Source: Scytonematopsis contorta HA4267-MV1 (GTDB lineage: Bacteria > Cyanobacteriota > Cyanobacteriia > Cyanobacteriales > Nostocaceae). Taken from it: a stretch of DNA of 64,000 nt. A model generated the notes under the pieces. The model ran no database searches, was not told the origin of the DNA, and saw only the letters and a program-made list of their open reading frames with translations. Position 1 is the first letter of the stretch. Every line of letters starts with the position of its first letter. Positions 25,447 through 33,419 of the stretch are shown here, piece after piece. The position numbers were made by a program, and so were the translations under genes. The stretch covers positions 1 through 64,000 of the forward strand of contig JAHHIC010000063.1 in NCBI GenBank assembly GCA_019359035.1, in the 5' to 3' direction.

Positions 25447-25470
25447 AGCATAAGAAGTAAATTGAATGTA
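25447..25470. pseudogene. Possible relic of an XisI 3' end
   Basis: AGCATAAGAAGTAAATTGA here is identical to the 3' coding end of xisI copy 2 (about 22769-22787). Flanking sequence does not match. The 296-bp gap between the AbiEii-like gene and the PEP-CTERM gene holds no other recognisable gene. Confidence 0.4.
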
Positions 25471-25527
25471 TTAAGGTGCGATTCTGCCGCACTGATACCA
25501 ATTTCTGGCAGTTTCGTAAGTCCCGGA

Positions 25528-26334
25528 TTAATCAATTCGTTTTTTTCTATGTAATATTGCAACAATTCCTACAGCTGCTAGTGCTCCAGAGGTAGCGGGT
25601 TCAGGGACTGATTTACTTTCTTCTTCTAATAATTCCAGTGTTAACCCATTAAGAATTGGGTTGTTATCATAAACTGGTGCTTTGTCACCAAGGAGAATAT
25701 TTAAAGTATCATCTTCTGCCGTAAATTCAAAGCTAACAAATGCTCCTTTATGTACTTTAGCACTGTAATCAACAATACCTTGAATTCTGCGTGCATATAA
25801 GTCATCAACTAGCTTAGTTCCTTCAGCAAAGATATCAAAGCCACGGTCACAACAGGATTCTGCAAATAATAATTGTCCCTTGTATTTTCGTCCGACTTGA
25901 AGATTCTTTAAATCAACTTCTAAATTTTCATTACGTATTGTACGTTTGATATCTTTTGATTCTGGGTCAACAGGTGAGTCTGTCCATCGAATTGATTGCA
26001 TTACTTTTTCTAATTTCTTATCATTCAGAGAATCTCCATATTCTGCAAAGTGCCAATTTGGAATAAAAAAATCTGCTTTTACTTCTACTCCTGCAACTCT
26101 ATCATCAGTAAAATTCGCATCACGAATAAAACCAACTGCATCACCACGCATATTAACAGCGTAGGTGAAATTACCGTCTAAATCAAGTCCCTCACCAACA
26201 TCGCCACCGCTAAAAGTGCTCACCGTAATATTGCTGAAAGTTGCAGCATGTGTAGGCTGAGTTTCAATAATACCAACGGTAATAGCAAGAGTTGCGGCAG
26301 TAAATAAACAGTTTTTAAGTAAATTCTTCAGCAT
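25528..26334 (-). CDS. PEP-CTERM sorted exported protein
   Basis: The 268-residue protein has a signal peptide (MLKNLLKNCLFTAATLAITV to about THAA, residue 30). It ends in VPEPATSGALAAVGIVAI followed by LHRKKR, the PEP-CTERM signal that is cut by an exosortase. Such proteins are linked to exopolysaccharide and the cell exterior. The central part (ATFSNITVSTFSGGDVGEGL and onward) is not a domain I know. An EPS cluster begins 3 kb away, but no exosortase gene is in the window. No operon partner is evident. Confidence 0.85.
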   Translation of the reverse strand: MLKNLLKNCLFTAATLAITVGIIETQPTHAATFSNITVSTFSGGDVGEGLDLDGNFTYAVNMRGDAVGFIRDANFTDDRVAGVEVKADFFIPNWHFAEYGDSLNDKKLEKVMQSIRWTDSPVDPESKDIKRTIRNENLEVDLKNLQVGRKYKGQLLFAESCCDRGFDIFAEGTKLVDDLYARRIQGIVDYSAKVHKGAFVSFEFTAEDDTLNILLGDKAPVYDNNPILNGLTLELLEEESKSVPEPATSGALAAVGIVAILHRKKRID

Positions 26335-26582
26335 TTTATTTCCTCAGTATTAACTCAGATTTATAGGGTTATTTAAGTATTTACTAGGTCGGTCGCCTGT
26401 TGATTGCTTCCGTATTTATACTATGTAACTTCTACTGAGAAAATGTATAAATAACTGATGAAAAAATGGAGAAAAATAAATAAATAAATCGTAAAAAAAA
26501 ACTTTATTTTTTCAGTATTTATACTAAAGAAAGACTTACGAAACTGGCAAAAAATGTCTCTCCATTAAGGAGTAAGGAGTAA

Positions 26583-26867
26583 GTGACTGTAGTTAACAAA
26601 ATTCAAGAATTTATAAATTCAAAAAATATTAGTAAATATAAATTTATGAAAGATACGGGTGTTGCACAACGTACAGCATACGACTTATGCAACAATCCGA
26701 CACAATTACCATCACCTGATGTATTAAGAAAAATTTGTAATACTTATCAAATACAACCAGGAGAAATCCTTGAATGGTTACCTTATAAAGAGTTTGAAAC
26801 ACGATTTGGAAATATAAAATTGACTATTGGAGTTAATAATGAAACTTCTCAAACAACGAAAACCTAG
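26583..26867 (+). CDS. Small XRE-type HTH protein
   Basis: The 94-residue protein has an XRE/Cro-like helix-turn-helix: ISKYKFMKDTGVAQRTAYDL, then LPSPDVLRKICNTYQIQPGE and ILEWLPYKE. I take the GTG at 26583 as start because AAGGAGT is present twice in tandem just upstream; only the first copy is properly spaced. It may be an antitoxin or phage-type repressor. No toxin frame follows directly, only short unconvincing frames up to 27098. Confidence 0.75.
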   Translation: MTVVNKIQEFINSKNISKYKFMKDTGVAQRTAYDLCNNPTQLPSPDVLRKICNTYQIQPGEILEWLPYKEFETRFGNIKLTIGVNNETSQTTKT

Positions 26868-27098
26868 AAGAAATTCGTGCATTAGAAGCTCTCGTGAACA
26901 CGACGCCAAATAAAAACCCAAGAACAAAGTACGAAGAACAAGGCAACAAATAGAAATTAATCAAAAGCAACTTCCAAAACTGACAAGCTTTTGACGGAAC
27001 TAAAGCAGCTTAATCAATACCTAAAAACAATGAACACAAAAAACTTAATTATGAACAAACGTTACAATGAAACAAAGTATATAGATAAGAGTAGCATT

Positions 27099-27437
27099 AT
27101 GCAAGCTTTACCGTGGGATCATTCGCTGCCACATAGTTACCCAGTGTTGATTGAATTGGATCAGGAAAATAATTGGACTGCAAGGGTAGTCGGTTGGGCT
27201 GATGCCAAGGGGGTTGGAACAACAAGGGATGAGGCGATCCAAATTTTGCGACAGTATTTAATGGGTAAACAGTCACGAGGGGAGTTGATTGCTTTGAGGG
27301 TGGACTCTCCGCAGCAAGAGGTGCATCCTTGGATGGAATTTACTGGTATGTGGGCTTCTGATCCGCAGTTTGATGAGTTTGTAGCTGAGATGCAGGCTCA
27401 AAGGGAATTAGATTTAAGTTGTGAGGGCATTGTGTGA
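27099..27437 (+). CDS. HicB-like antitoxin partner of a broken VapC
   Basis: The 112-residue protein has a HicB-like core (SYPVLIELDQENNWTARVVG, then GVGTTRDEAIQILRQYLMG) and a C-terminal helical tail (FDEFVAEMQAQRELDL). I prefer the ATG at 27099 (MQALPWDH) over upstream starts at 26991, since the extra 36 residues look non-coding. Its stop overlaps the GTG of the following PIN-domain gene (GTGA), so it is the first gene of a toxin-antitoxin operon. With the toxin frameshifted it may now be free-standing. Confidence 0.75.
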   Translation: MQALPWDHSLPHSYPVLIELDQENNWTARVVGWADAKGVGTTRDEAIQILRQYLMGKQSRGELIALRVDSPQQEVHPWMEFTGMWASDPQFDEFVAEMQAQRELDLSCEGIV

Positions 27438-27852
27438 GTCTGTGGATATTTGATACAGATTGTTTGACTCTATTTCAGCATGGTCAACGTCAATTGATTG
27501 AGCGGGTCGCTCGGCTACCTCAAGAGCAAGTGACAACGACAATTGTAACCTTGGAAGAGCAGGTTCGGGACGATTTAATTTAGTACGTCGAGCAGAAACG
27601 ATTGAACAACTGGTGAATGCTTACCAGCGCTTGCAGGAGGCGATTGTGTTTTTTCAACGGTTTCAAGTATTGGAATTTTCGCCTTCAGCAGGGATACACT
27701 ACCAATCACTAAAAGACCAAAAGTTGCGGATTGGAAGCCGGGATTTGAGAATTGCTGCAATCGCGCTTTCAAAAAATGGAATTGTGGTAACTCGAAATCA
27801 AAAGGATTTTGGTCAAGTTCCGGGACTCAAGATTGAAGATTGGCTGTTGTAG
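27434..27852 (+). pseudogene. VapC-like PIN-domain toxin, single-base frameshift
   Basis: The first frame reads MSLWIFDTDCLTLFQHGQRQ up to VTTTIVTLEEQVR and then meets a stop. In the next frame the protein continues RFNLVRRAETIEQLVNAYQR through IGSRDLRIAAIAL, VTRNQKDFGQVPG and IEDWLL to the stop at 27850-27852. One extra base near 27569 (GTTCGGGACG) would join them into about 139 codons. PIN-domain acidic residues (D7 in FDTD, E in LEEQ, D in SRDLRI, D in KDFGQ) are all present across the two parts. Disruption therefore looks recent. Confidence 0.85.
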
Positions 27853-28011
27853 CAGGGGCAGAAAAAGCGCAGTTTGTTAATTGATTATTGTTAATATTTA
27901 CTAGGTAGTCAAACCAAGTTAAACGGTGTAGTCATTCTGCAATCAAAGAATTCTCAACTAAAAGCCTCTCCCTACTTTGGGGGAATGGCACTAAGAAAAG
28001 CGGAACTAAAA

Positions 28012-28275
28012 CCCTGAACTAAAGTATCCGTAAGCGGACGCTGCGCGAACGGGCTAAAAGCTGAAACCCGTTAAAAACTGGTTGTAACCTAGGTAGAATA
28101 AGGGTTTTAGTCCGTTTACCCTTCGGGAAAGCTAAGCGCTACGCTCCACTTCGTGTTCACCGTTCGCGTAGCGTGCCTCGGAGAGGCATAGGTGTGCCGA
28201 AGGCATACGCTTACAACGGACTTTAGCTTTCAGCCCGTTCGCGCAGCGTCCGCTTACGGATACTTTAGTTCAGGG
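28012..28275. mobile_element. Foldback/MITE-like element with perfect 44-bp inverted repeats
   Basis: The arms 28012-28055 and 28232-28275 are exact reverse complements over 44 bp (CCCTGAACTAAAGTATCCGT is the outer part). The 176-bp centre contains further short inverted motifs such as CGTTCGCGTAGCGTG and GTGCCGAAGGCATACGC. There is no coding frame of note. It lies in the 494-bp gap between the broken vapC and the exported-protein gene. Adjacent bases GGGGGAATGGCA and TGCCATTCTACTTTGGGG suggest a weaker extension of the arms. Confidence 0.8.
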
Positions 28276-28346
28276 GTATCTGTGAGCATTACAAGCGTGC
28301 CATTCTACTTTGGGGAGAGGTTTGGAGAGGGATTCTTTCCAGTTAG

Positions 28347-29015
28347 CTATAGCGAAACATTCATCTGTACCAACCTCATACCCAAAGGTTTCCAATTGGG
28401 GTCAGTCGAAGAAAATGTTGCATCCCCAGATACTGCTTGATACTGTTTGGGAAATTTATTACCTGCATTAGGAGCCGCACCGACTTGCAAGTTTAGCTTA
28501 CCCTTATACTTAGCCAGCTTAGTTGTTTCTATCAAAACCGTACCACTGTAATCCCAGCCTAGTCCATACAGTTTAAATTCACCCAATTTTTGGCGTAACT
28601 CATTGAAGGTAGTTCCGATACCAATACTTTCAGGTGTCTTCCATGCAGAACCAAAATCTCTCACGCTTGTGGCTTTTGTACGAGTGTTGTCGCTCCAAAC
28701 AACTGTAAAAGAACGCTGCGAACCCAGGTTTACCCGCGTCACTGCAAATTTCCCAATTCCTTCTGCTCCAGAAATGGTTTCATCTTTCAGACGGGATTGC
28801 CCGAACAATTTAACTAAATTGGCTTTAGTGGTTTTGCGTGTTACCAGGCCAACTCGTTCTCCAGGAACAACCAGGGTGTCTTTTAACTGGACAGCTTGAG
28901 AAACTCTTACTGGTTGGTTAAGTTTTTGTGGTGCTGCTATTACATGTGTTGCTGTTGCGTAGCCCAGAAGCATCATTAATATTGCTGTTTGAATGCTTTT
29001 TATACCTAGGTTCAT
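28347..29015 (-). CDS. Exported protein of unknown function
   Basis: The 222-residue product has a signal peptide (SIQTAILMMLLGYATATHVI then AAPQ, cleavage near residue 28). The mature part is rich in beta-strand-like segments (VVPGERVGLVTRKTTKANLV, LFGQSRLKDE, GIGTTFNELRQKLG). The motif of an initial control value compared with a later 'GIGTTFNEL' segment is seen in secreted cyanobacterial proteins, but I know no function. It is monocistronic between the foldback element and the EPS cluster, transcribed in the direction of neither a clear operon nor a terminator. Confidence 0.7.
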   Translation of the reverse strand: MNLGIKSIQTAILMMLLGYATATHVIAAPQKLNQPVRVSQAVQLKDTLVVPGERVGLVTRKTTKANLVKLFGQSRLKDETISGAEGIGKFAVTRVNLGSQRSFTVVWSDNTRTKATSVRDFGSAWKTPESIGIGTTFNELRQKLGEFKLYGLGWDYSGTVLIETTKLAKYKGKLNLQVGAAPNAGNKFPKQYQAVSGDATFSSTDPNWKPLGMRLVQMNVSL

Positions 29016-29104
29016 ATTTCCTACTCTTAATTGTGAATTAAATTAAGTAGGAATGATGACAGTTACTCCAGATGTTCAGTTCTCGAAGTTAATATATTTT
29101 TACT

Positions 29105-29713
29105 CTAGGCTGATTTACGCTTTAGTACTTGATGGGGATGAGGCAATTTTGGATTTAGACTTGCTCCGGTACGTCCTGTCAAAATCCACATAAACGAGCG
29201 ACCGCTATCCCGGATTACACGGAAAATTGATTCCTTTGGCTTCTTTGAGGGGATATATACAGAAGTAAAAGTAATACCTTGACTACCTAAAACTATTTTT
29301 GCGATCGCCCTGGCTCTTCGCATGTGAAAGTTTGAGGTGATTAAATAAAGGTGGTGGATTCGACGATTTTTAAAATCCTTCACAACGCTTGTAAAATTAG
29401 TCACTGTATCAACTGCACGAGTATCAAGATGAAGACGACTTTCTGGTATTCCTGCTGCTTTAAAAATAGGACGAGCTAGCTCAGGTCTCATGCCACTGGA
29501 AATCCAAATATCTAAAGTTGGGTGTTTTTGGGCAAATTTAGCAGTAAATTCTTCCCTGTCTTGTCCCCCACCAAGGGTGAAAATAACTTCTGGTTGAGGA
29601 GCAATAAGGTAAGCAATTGCTAGCCTAATAGGAATTATAGATTGTAAAGTAAAGGTTAAACCTATTAAGAGAAAAATCCAGTATTTTTTAACTAGGTGAA
29701 GACACAGTTTCAC
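29105..29713 (-). CDS. YdcF/DUF218-family membrane protein
   Basis: The 202-residue protein has an N-terminal membrane helix (about residues 12-35). The DUF218 (YdcF/SanA/ElyC) domain follows: VIFTLGGGQDREEF, then WISSGMRP, AVDTVTNFTSVVKDF and LITSNFHMRRARAIAK. Family members are envelope proteins affecting peptidoglycan or surface glycan, with a nucleotide-binding-like fold. It overlaps the FkbM gene by 26 bp and is the last gene of the long minus-strand polysaccharide operon. Confidence 0.88.
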   Translation of the reverse strand: MKLCLHLVKKYWIFLLIGLTFTLQSIIPIRLAIAYLIAPQPEVIFTLGGGQDREEFTAKFAQKHPTLDIWISSGMRPELARPIFKAAGIPESRLHLDTRAVDTVTNFTSVVKDFKNRRIHHLYLITSNFHMRRARAIAKIVLGSQGITFTSVYIPSKKPKESIFRVIRDSGRSFMWILTGRTGASLNPKLPHPHQVLKRKSA

Positions 29714-30626
29714 TAGGATAAAATTTATTTATTAATATTTTAGTACCCAATCTATTACATACAAAATCAATATGAGAGTTAGCTATCGCTAAAACATTAT
29801 TACCTTGTTGTTGCTCCAAATTTATAGATTTAATTTGATTGATTTCTGCATCATAGGTATATAGTCCATAACCGTAAAATTGGAGCAAGTCTATAACATC
29901 TTGTTTCTTATGACCAAAATTATTAACAGCGTCATTGACTTCTAAAATCCATACGGTAGGACGTTGTTGTTTTAATAATAATTTAGCCCCTTTGAAAGCC
30001 AAAAGCTCTGCGCCTTCAATATCCATTTTAGCTAATGTTAGATTGGAAAGGGACTGATTTTGAAGTAAATTATCAAGAGTATCAGTAGAAACTTGGATTG
30101 TTTTATTTGTATCTGTACTAGTGTTAGTAATGAATGGCATAGAGTCTCCCTCGGCAATATTTAAGGCAATACTTCCGGTGATATCAGAAATAGCAACTTG
30201 ATAAGTTTGAACATGTTGAAACTGATTTATTTTCAAATTTTCTTCTAGACGATTGTAATTTTTTGGAAGAACTTCAAAACTATAAATTGAGCTAGATTCA
30301 ATCTTAGATGCTGCCAAAAGAGTATAAATGCCAATATTTGCTCCAATGTCCAGAAATGAATCATTTGGTCTAAGATATCGTAATAAAAAATTCATTTCAT
30401 TATAATCATAAAGACCGCAATACATTACAGTAGCAGCGGAATAACCATCAGGATAACAGCGGACTTTAACACTTGGAATTACTTGGATATCAATATATTT
30501 ATTAGTAATTCTTTTATATAGCTGCCATGTAAAAAATTTGAGAATAGACAGAATTCTTTTTGTTTGGCAGTTAGGATGTGACCAGATATACTTTAGAGTT
30601 CCAATTGCAAGTATATTTTTATTCAT
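29688..30626 (-). CDS. FkbM-family methyltransferase
   Basis: The 312-residue protein has the SAM-binding motif DSFLDIGANIGIYTLLAA (about residues 93-110) and the FkbM hallmark LAKMDIEGAELLAFKGAKLL. FkbM enzymes O-methylate sugars or polyketides. In this setting it probably methylates a sugar hydroxyl in the repeat unit. It overlaps ydcF at its 3' end and follows the GT2 gene by 20 bp, so it is co-transcribed. Confidence 0.9.
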   Translation of the reverse strand: MNKNILAIGTLKYIWSHPNCQTKRILSILKFFTWQLYKRITNKYIDIQVIPSVKVRCYPDGYSAATVMYCGLYDYNEMNFLLRYLRPNDSFLDIGANIGIYTLLAASKIESSSIYSFEVLPKNYNRLEENLKINQFQHVQTYQVAISDITGSIALNIAEGDSMPFITNTSTDTNKTIQVSTDTLDNLLQNQSLSNLTLAKMDIEGAELLAFKGAKLLLKQQRPTVWILEVNDAVNNFGHKKQDVIDLLQFYGYGLYTYDAEINQIKSINLEQQQGNNVLAIANSHIDFVCNRLGTKILINKFYPSETVSSPS

Positions 30627-30646
30627 GGGTAACTTTTCTATTTTAA

Positions 30647-31489
30647 TTAGTTATTAACAGAATTCTTAAATTCATAGATTTTGGCATCTACTAAAAAGCG
30701 ATACCAAAAACCTTGTAGAAAATGAAAAATTAAACCTTCCATTCCATCTAAAAAACCTAGACCAATTACATAACGCATCAAGAAATATATCAACGCTCGC
30801 AGGAACAGGGGGGAATGGCCATAGAGGTTTTTCTTTACCCATCTTCTTTGACTGGCTTGAGAGAATTGATTTTCCTTTAGTAATTTATCCTGCTCTTCTG
30901 CTGTCAAACCAAGAATATCTTTTAATTCACGGTCTGTATAGCGATTATGTTTCTCAGTCCAAAAGCTTAAACCTTTTTTATTTTCGTCAATAATGTCATG
31001 CTTTAGATTTGCGATTTTACCTTGAGAGAGAATGATATGTTCATCCATCCAACGTTGTTCACATGTACCCATACCTGTACGCCAGACACGAAGTAACCAT
31101 GTAGGGTAATAACCTCCATGACGAATCCATCGTCCCATAAAAAAGACTCGACGCTTGACTTGGTAACCTGTAATATCTTTAGGTGTTTGAGGCAATGTCT
31201 TTTGTAATTCTTTTATTAGTTCGGGTGTTAGACGCTCGTCAGCATCCAAGCGCATAATCCAAGGAGTAGTAATTGGTAGATTTTCTAGTGCCCAATTTAT
31301 TTGAGTTGCGTGATTTTGAAAGGGATTATTGAACACCCGACAACCAGACTGCAAAGCTATGTTAACAGTCTCATCAGAACTGCCAGAATCAACAATGAAA
31401 ATTTCTGCATTCAGTGCTTGCAAGCTTGCCAAACAAGTAGGCAAGTTTGCAGCTTCATTTTTTGTGAGAATAATTACTGATACCAACAT
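30647..31489 (-). CDS. Family 2 glycosyltransferase (WaaE/KdtX-like)
   Basis: The 280-residue protein begins with the GT-A motif MLVSVIILTKNEAANLPTCL. It shows FIVDSGSSDET, WIMRLDADERL (DxD) and QVKRRVFFMGRWIRHGGYYP, as in lipopolysaccharide-core glucosyltransferases. A hydrophobic C-terminal region includes LFLRALIYFLMRYVIGLGFL. I start at 31489 because the protein family starts there; a frame to 31537 adds 16 residues. It acts on the cytoplasmic face to extend the repeat unit. Sugar specificity is unknown. Confidence 0.9.
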   Translation of the reverse strand: MLVSVIILTKNEAANLPTCLASLQALNAEIFIVDSGSSDETVNIALQSGCRVFNNPFQNHATQINWALENLPITTPWIMRLDADERLTPELIKELQKTLPQTPKDITGYQVKRRVFFMGRWIRHGGYYPTWLLRVWRTGMGTCEQRWMDEHIILSQGKIANLKHDIIDENKKGLSFWTEKHNRYTDRELKDILGLTAEEQDKLLKENQFSQASQRRWVKKNLYGHSPLFLRALIYFLMRYVIGLGFLDGMEGLIFHFLQGFWYRFLVDAKIYEFKNSVNN

Positions 31490-31500
31490 TAGTATCTTAT

Positions 31501-32157
31501 CTACCTGAGAGTACAAGAACACAACATAGATTTCCACAGGTAAGGAATTCTACCTGCAAATTTGAATTCAATATCTTTATACCCTTCATCTTTCAGTAAA
31601 GTCGTCAGTGTTTTCACAGAAAAGAATTTAATATGACCCCCATCCCACAAAACAGTAAAATGTTTATCCATTTTTCCAGATAAACCAAGGACAAGATTTT
31701 TCAAATATCCGTGGTATGGGGTAGTCAGTATCAATTGACCATCTGGTTTAAGGCATTTACGAGCGGACTTAACTAGTTCTTTGGGATATAACAGATGTTC
31801 AATAACTTCAACAGATATAATCACATCAAAAGAATTTTCTAATTGAGCGTAGGGTAGATTGTAGATACTACCTTGAATAAACTTACAACTTGGGAAGTTT
31901 GAAGAAGCAATTTCAATTCCTTGTCTTGATTCTTCAACACCAACTACCTCATAACCCTTTTGAGCAATTACATTACTAAGGCTACCATTACCACAACCCA
32001 AATCTAAAACTCTAAGCTTTTCCCCTTGAGTATTAATTGCAGGGGGTAACATTGATAGTAATGGGTTCATTAGAAATGAATGGGCATTGGTTAAATTACG
32101 ATTTTCGTAGTTGTACTCATAATTTAGTACCTGTGAATTCTTGAGTTCTAATGTCAT
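31501..32157 (-). CDS. Class I SAM-dependent methyltransferase
   Basis: The 218-residue protein has motif I LRVLDLGCGNGSLSNVIA, acidic post-I VVGVEESR and DVIISVEVIEHLLYPKELV, typical of UbiG-like methyltransferases in polysaccharide clusters. A start at 32157 (MTLELKNSQ) is chosen; a TTG at 32202 is possible but weak. It lies 11 bp upstream of the GT2 start. A sugar O- or N-methyl is the likely product. Confidence 0.88.
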   Translation of the reverse strand: MTLELKNSQVLNYEYNYENRNLTNAHSFLMNPLLSMLPPAINTQGEKLRVLDLGCGNGSLSNVIAQKGYEVVGVEESRQGIEIASSNFPSCKFIQGSIYNLPYAQLENSFDVIISVEVIEHLLYPKELVKSARKCLKPDGQLILTTPYHGYLKNLVLGLSGKMDKHFTVLWDGGHIKFFSVKTLTTLLKDEGYKDIEFKFAGRIPYLWKSMLCSCTLR

Positions 32158-32234
32158 AATTCGGATGTTATGTAAGTGAAGTGAACTTTGTGATTTTACC
32201 AATATAACTTTATGCTAAATTCATCAAATTGTCA

Positions 32235-33419
32235 TCACAGTAACACCTTTTTACCAGTTATTTTTGTGTAAAAATCGCTCAAACTGCTGGCAATTCTATC
32301 CCAGGTATAACATTCAGAAATCAATTGACGGGCATGTTGGGCTGTGTGTTGTGCTTCATCAGGGTTTTCTAATACCTGTTTTAAGGTTTTGGTAATTTCC
32401 TCTATGTTCATTTCTGCAACATAGCCAAGATTTTTTTCTGTAACTAACTCAGCTAGCGCCACACCGGGAGTTACTAAAACAGGAAGGCCAGCAGCAAGAG
32501 CTTCCAAAACAGAAACTCCAAAATTTTCAGAGTAAGAAGTTAAAGCAAACAAGTCTGAACCTTGCAAAAACAAGTCTTTTATTTCACCTTTGACAAACCC
32601 GGCAAAATGGGTGCGATTTTGAATACCGTGAGAGGCAAGAAGGGATTTTACTTCAGCTTCGTAATCGGGCGAACCACTACCAGCGATAATAAAAGTGAAA
32701 CGGTGATGGGTTAGTTTTCCTAGTGCAGGAATTAGGTAATCTAGTCCTTTTTTAGGGTGTAGCCTAGATAGAAACAGTATAATTGGTTCATCGGCTGGAA
32801 TATTAAATTGCTTTCGCAGACGAACGCGAGCATCCTCGATTTTAGGGGAAATAGAAAGACCATGAGGCAAAATAAAACTGGGGATTTCCAAACCTAAGCG
32901 AGAAATTTCCTGTTGTTCCTGTCGTGATGTTAGGTGAAGAGCCTGACTCTGATTAAGATTAACACTTTCTATCAGGTTAAGATAAATTTGCTTTTTGCTT
33001 GCTTTTTGCTGAAGCGACCACTCGCACAATTGTCCCAAAGGACGGACAATATATGGTATTTGCTTAAGCCGAGCAATTGCCATTGCAGCTGTAGAGGGAT
33101 AAGAAAATATAGCATGGACATGCAGTAGGTCATAATTGTGAATTTGCTGCCACAACCAAGTTGTTAATTGCCCTGAGAAAGCAAACTCACACACAGGATT
33201 TAAGGCTGGGGAAAAGCGCGGGAAAAAGTAGACCGGAATATCTTGATATTCAGTACGCTTCTTTAAAGGAACATCCAGTAAATCTAGACCGTTGTCGTTG
33301 GTGGTAGCAAGCTCAGTTTCAATACCTTTATCTCTAAGAGCTTTAATCATTTCCAAGACGGCTTTGCTAGGACCACCACGAACTGGAGCAATAGACGGAA
33401 TTACATGCAGGACTTTCAT
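32235..33419 (-). CDS. Family 4 glycosyltransferase
   Basis: The 394-residue GT-B enzyme opens with MKVLHVIPSIAPVRGGPSKA, the glycine-rich acceptor side. It has the retaining GT4 signature FLSRLHPKKGLDYLIPAL and the nucleotide-sugar motif ALTSYSENFGVSVLEALAAG (EX7E). It starts in an ATGA overlap with the asnB stop codon, so translation is coupled. It probably adds one sugar of the repeat unit; donor and acceptor are unknown. Confidence 0.92.
   Translation of the reverse strand: MKVLHVIPSIAPVRGGPSKAVLEMIKALRDKGIETELATTNDNGLDLLDVPLKKRTEYQDIPVYFFPRFSPALNPVCEFAFSGQLTTWLWQQIHNYDLLHVHAIFSYPSTAAMAIARLKQIPYIVRPLGQLCEWSLQQKASKKQIYLNLIESVNLNQSQALHLTSRQEQQEISRLGLEIPSFILPHGLSISPKIEDARVRLRKQFNIPADEPIILFLSRLHPKKGLDYLIPALGKLTHHRFTFIIAGSGSPDYEAEVKSLLASHGIQNRTHFAGFVKGEIKDLFLQGSDLFALTSYSENFGVSVLEALAAGLPVLVTPGVALAELVTEKNLGYVAEMNIEEITKTLKQVLENPDEAQHTAQHARQLISECYTWDRIASSLSDFYTKITGKKVLL

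Noticed and set aside
28012-28275. Foldback element as a bidirectional terminator only
   Set aside because: Arms are far longer and more exact than needed and there is no T-rich tail, so a mobile-element origin fits better.
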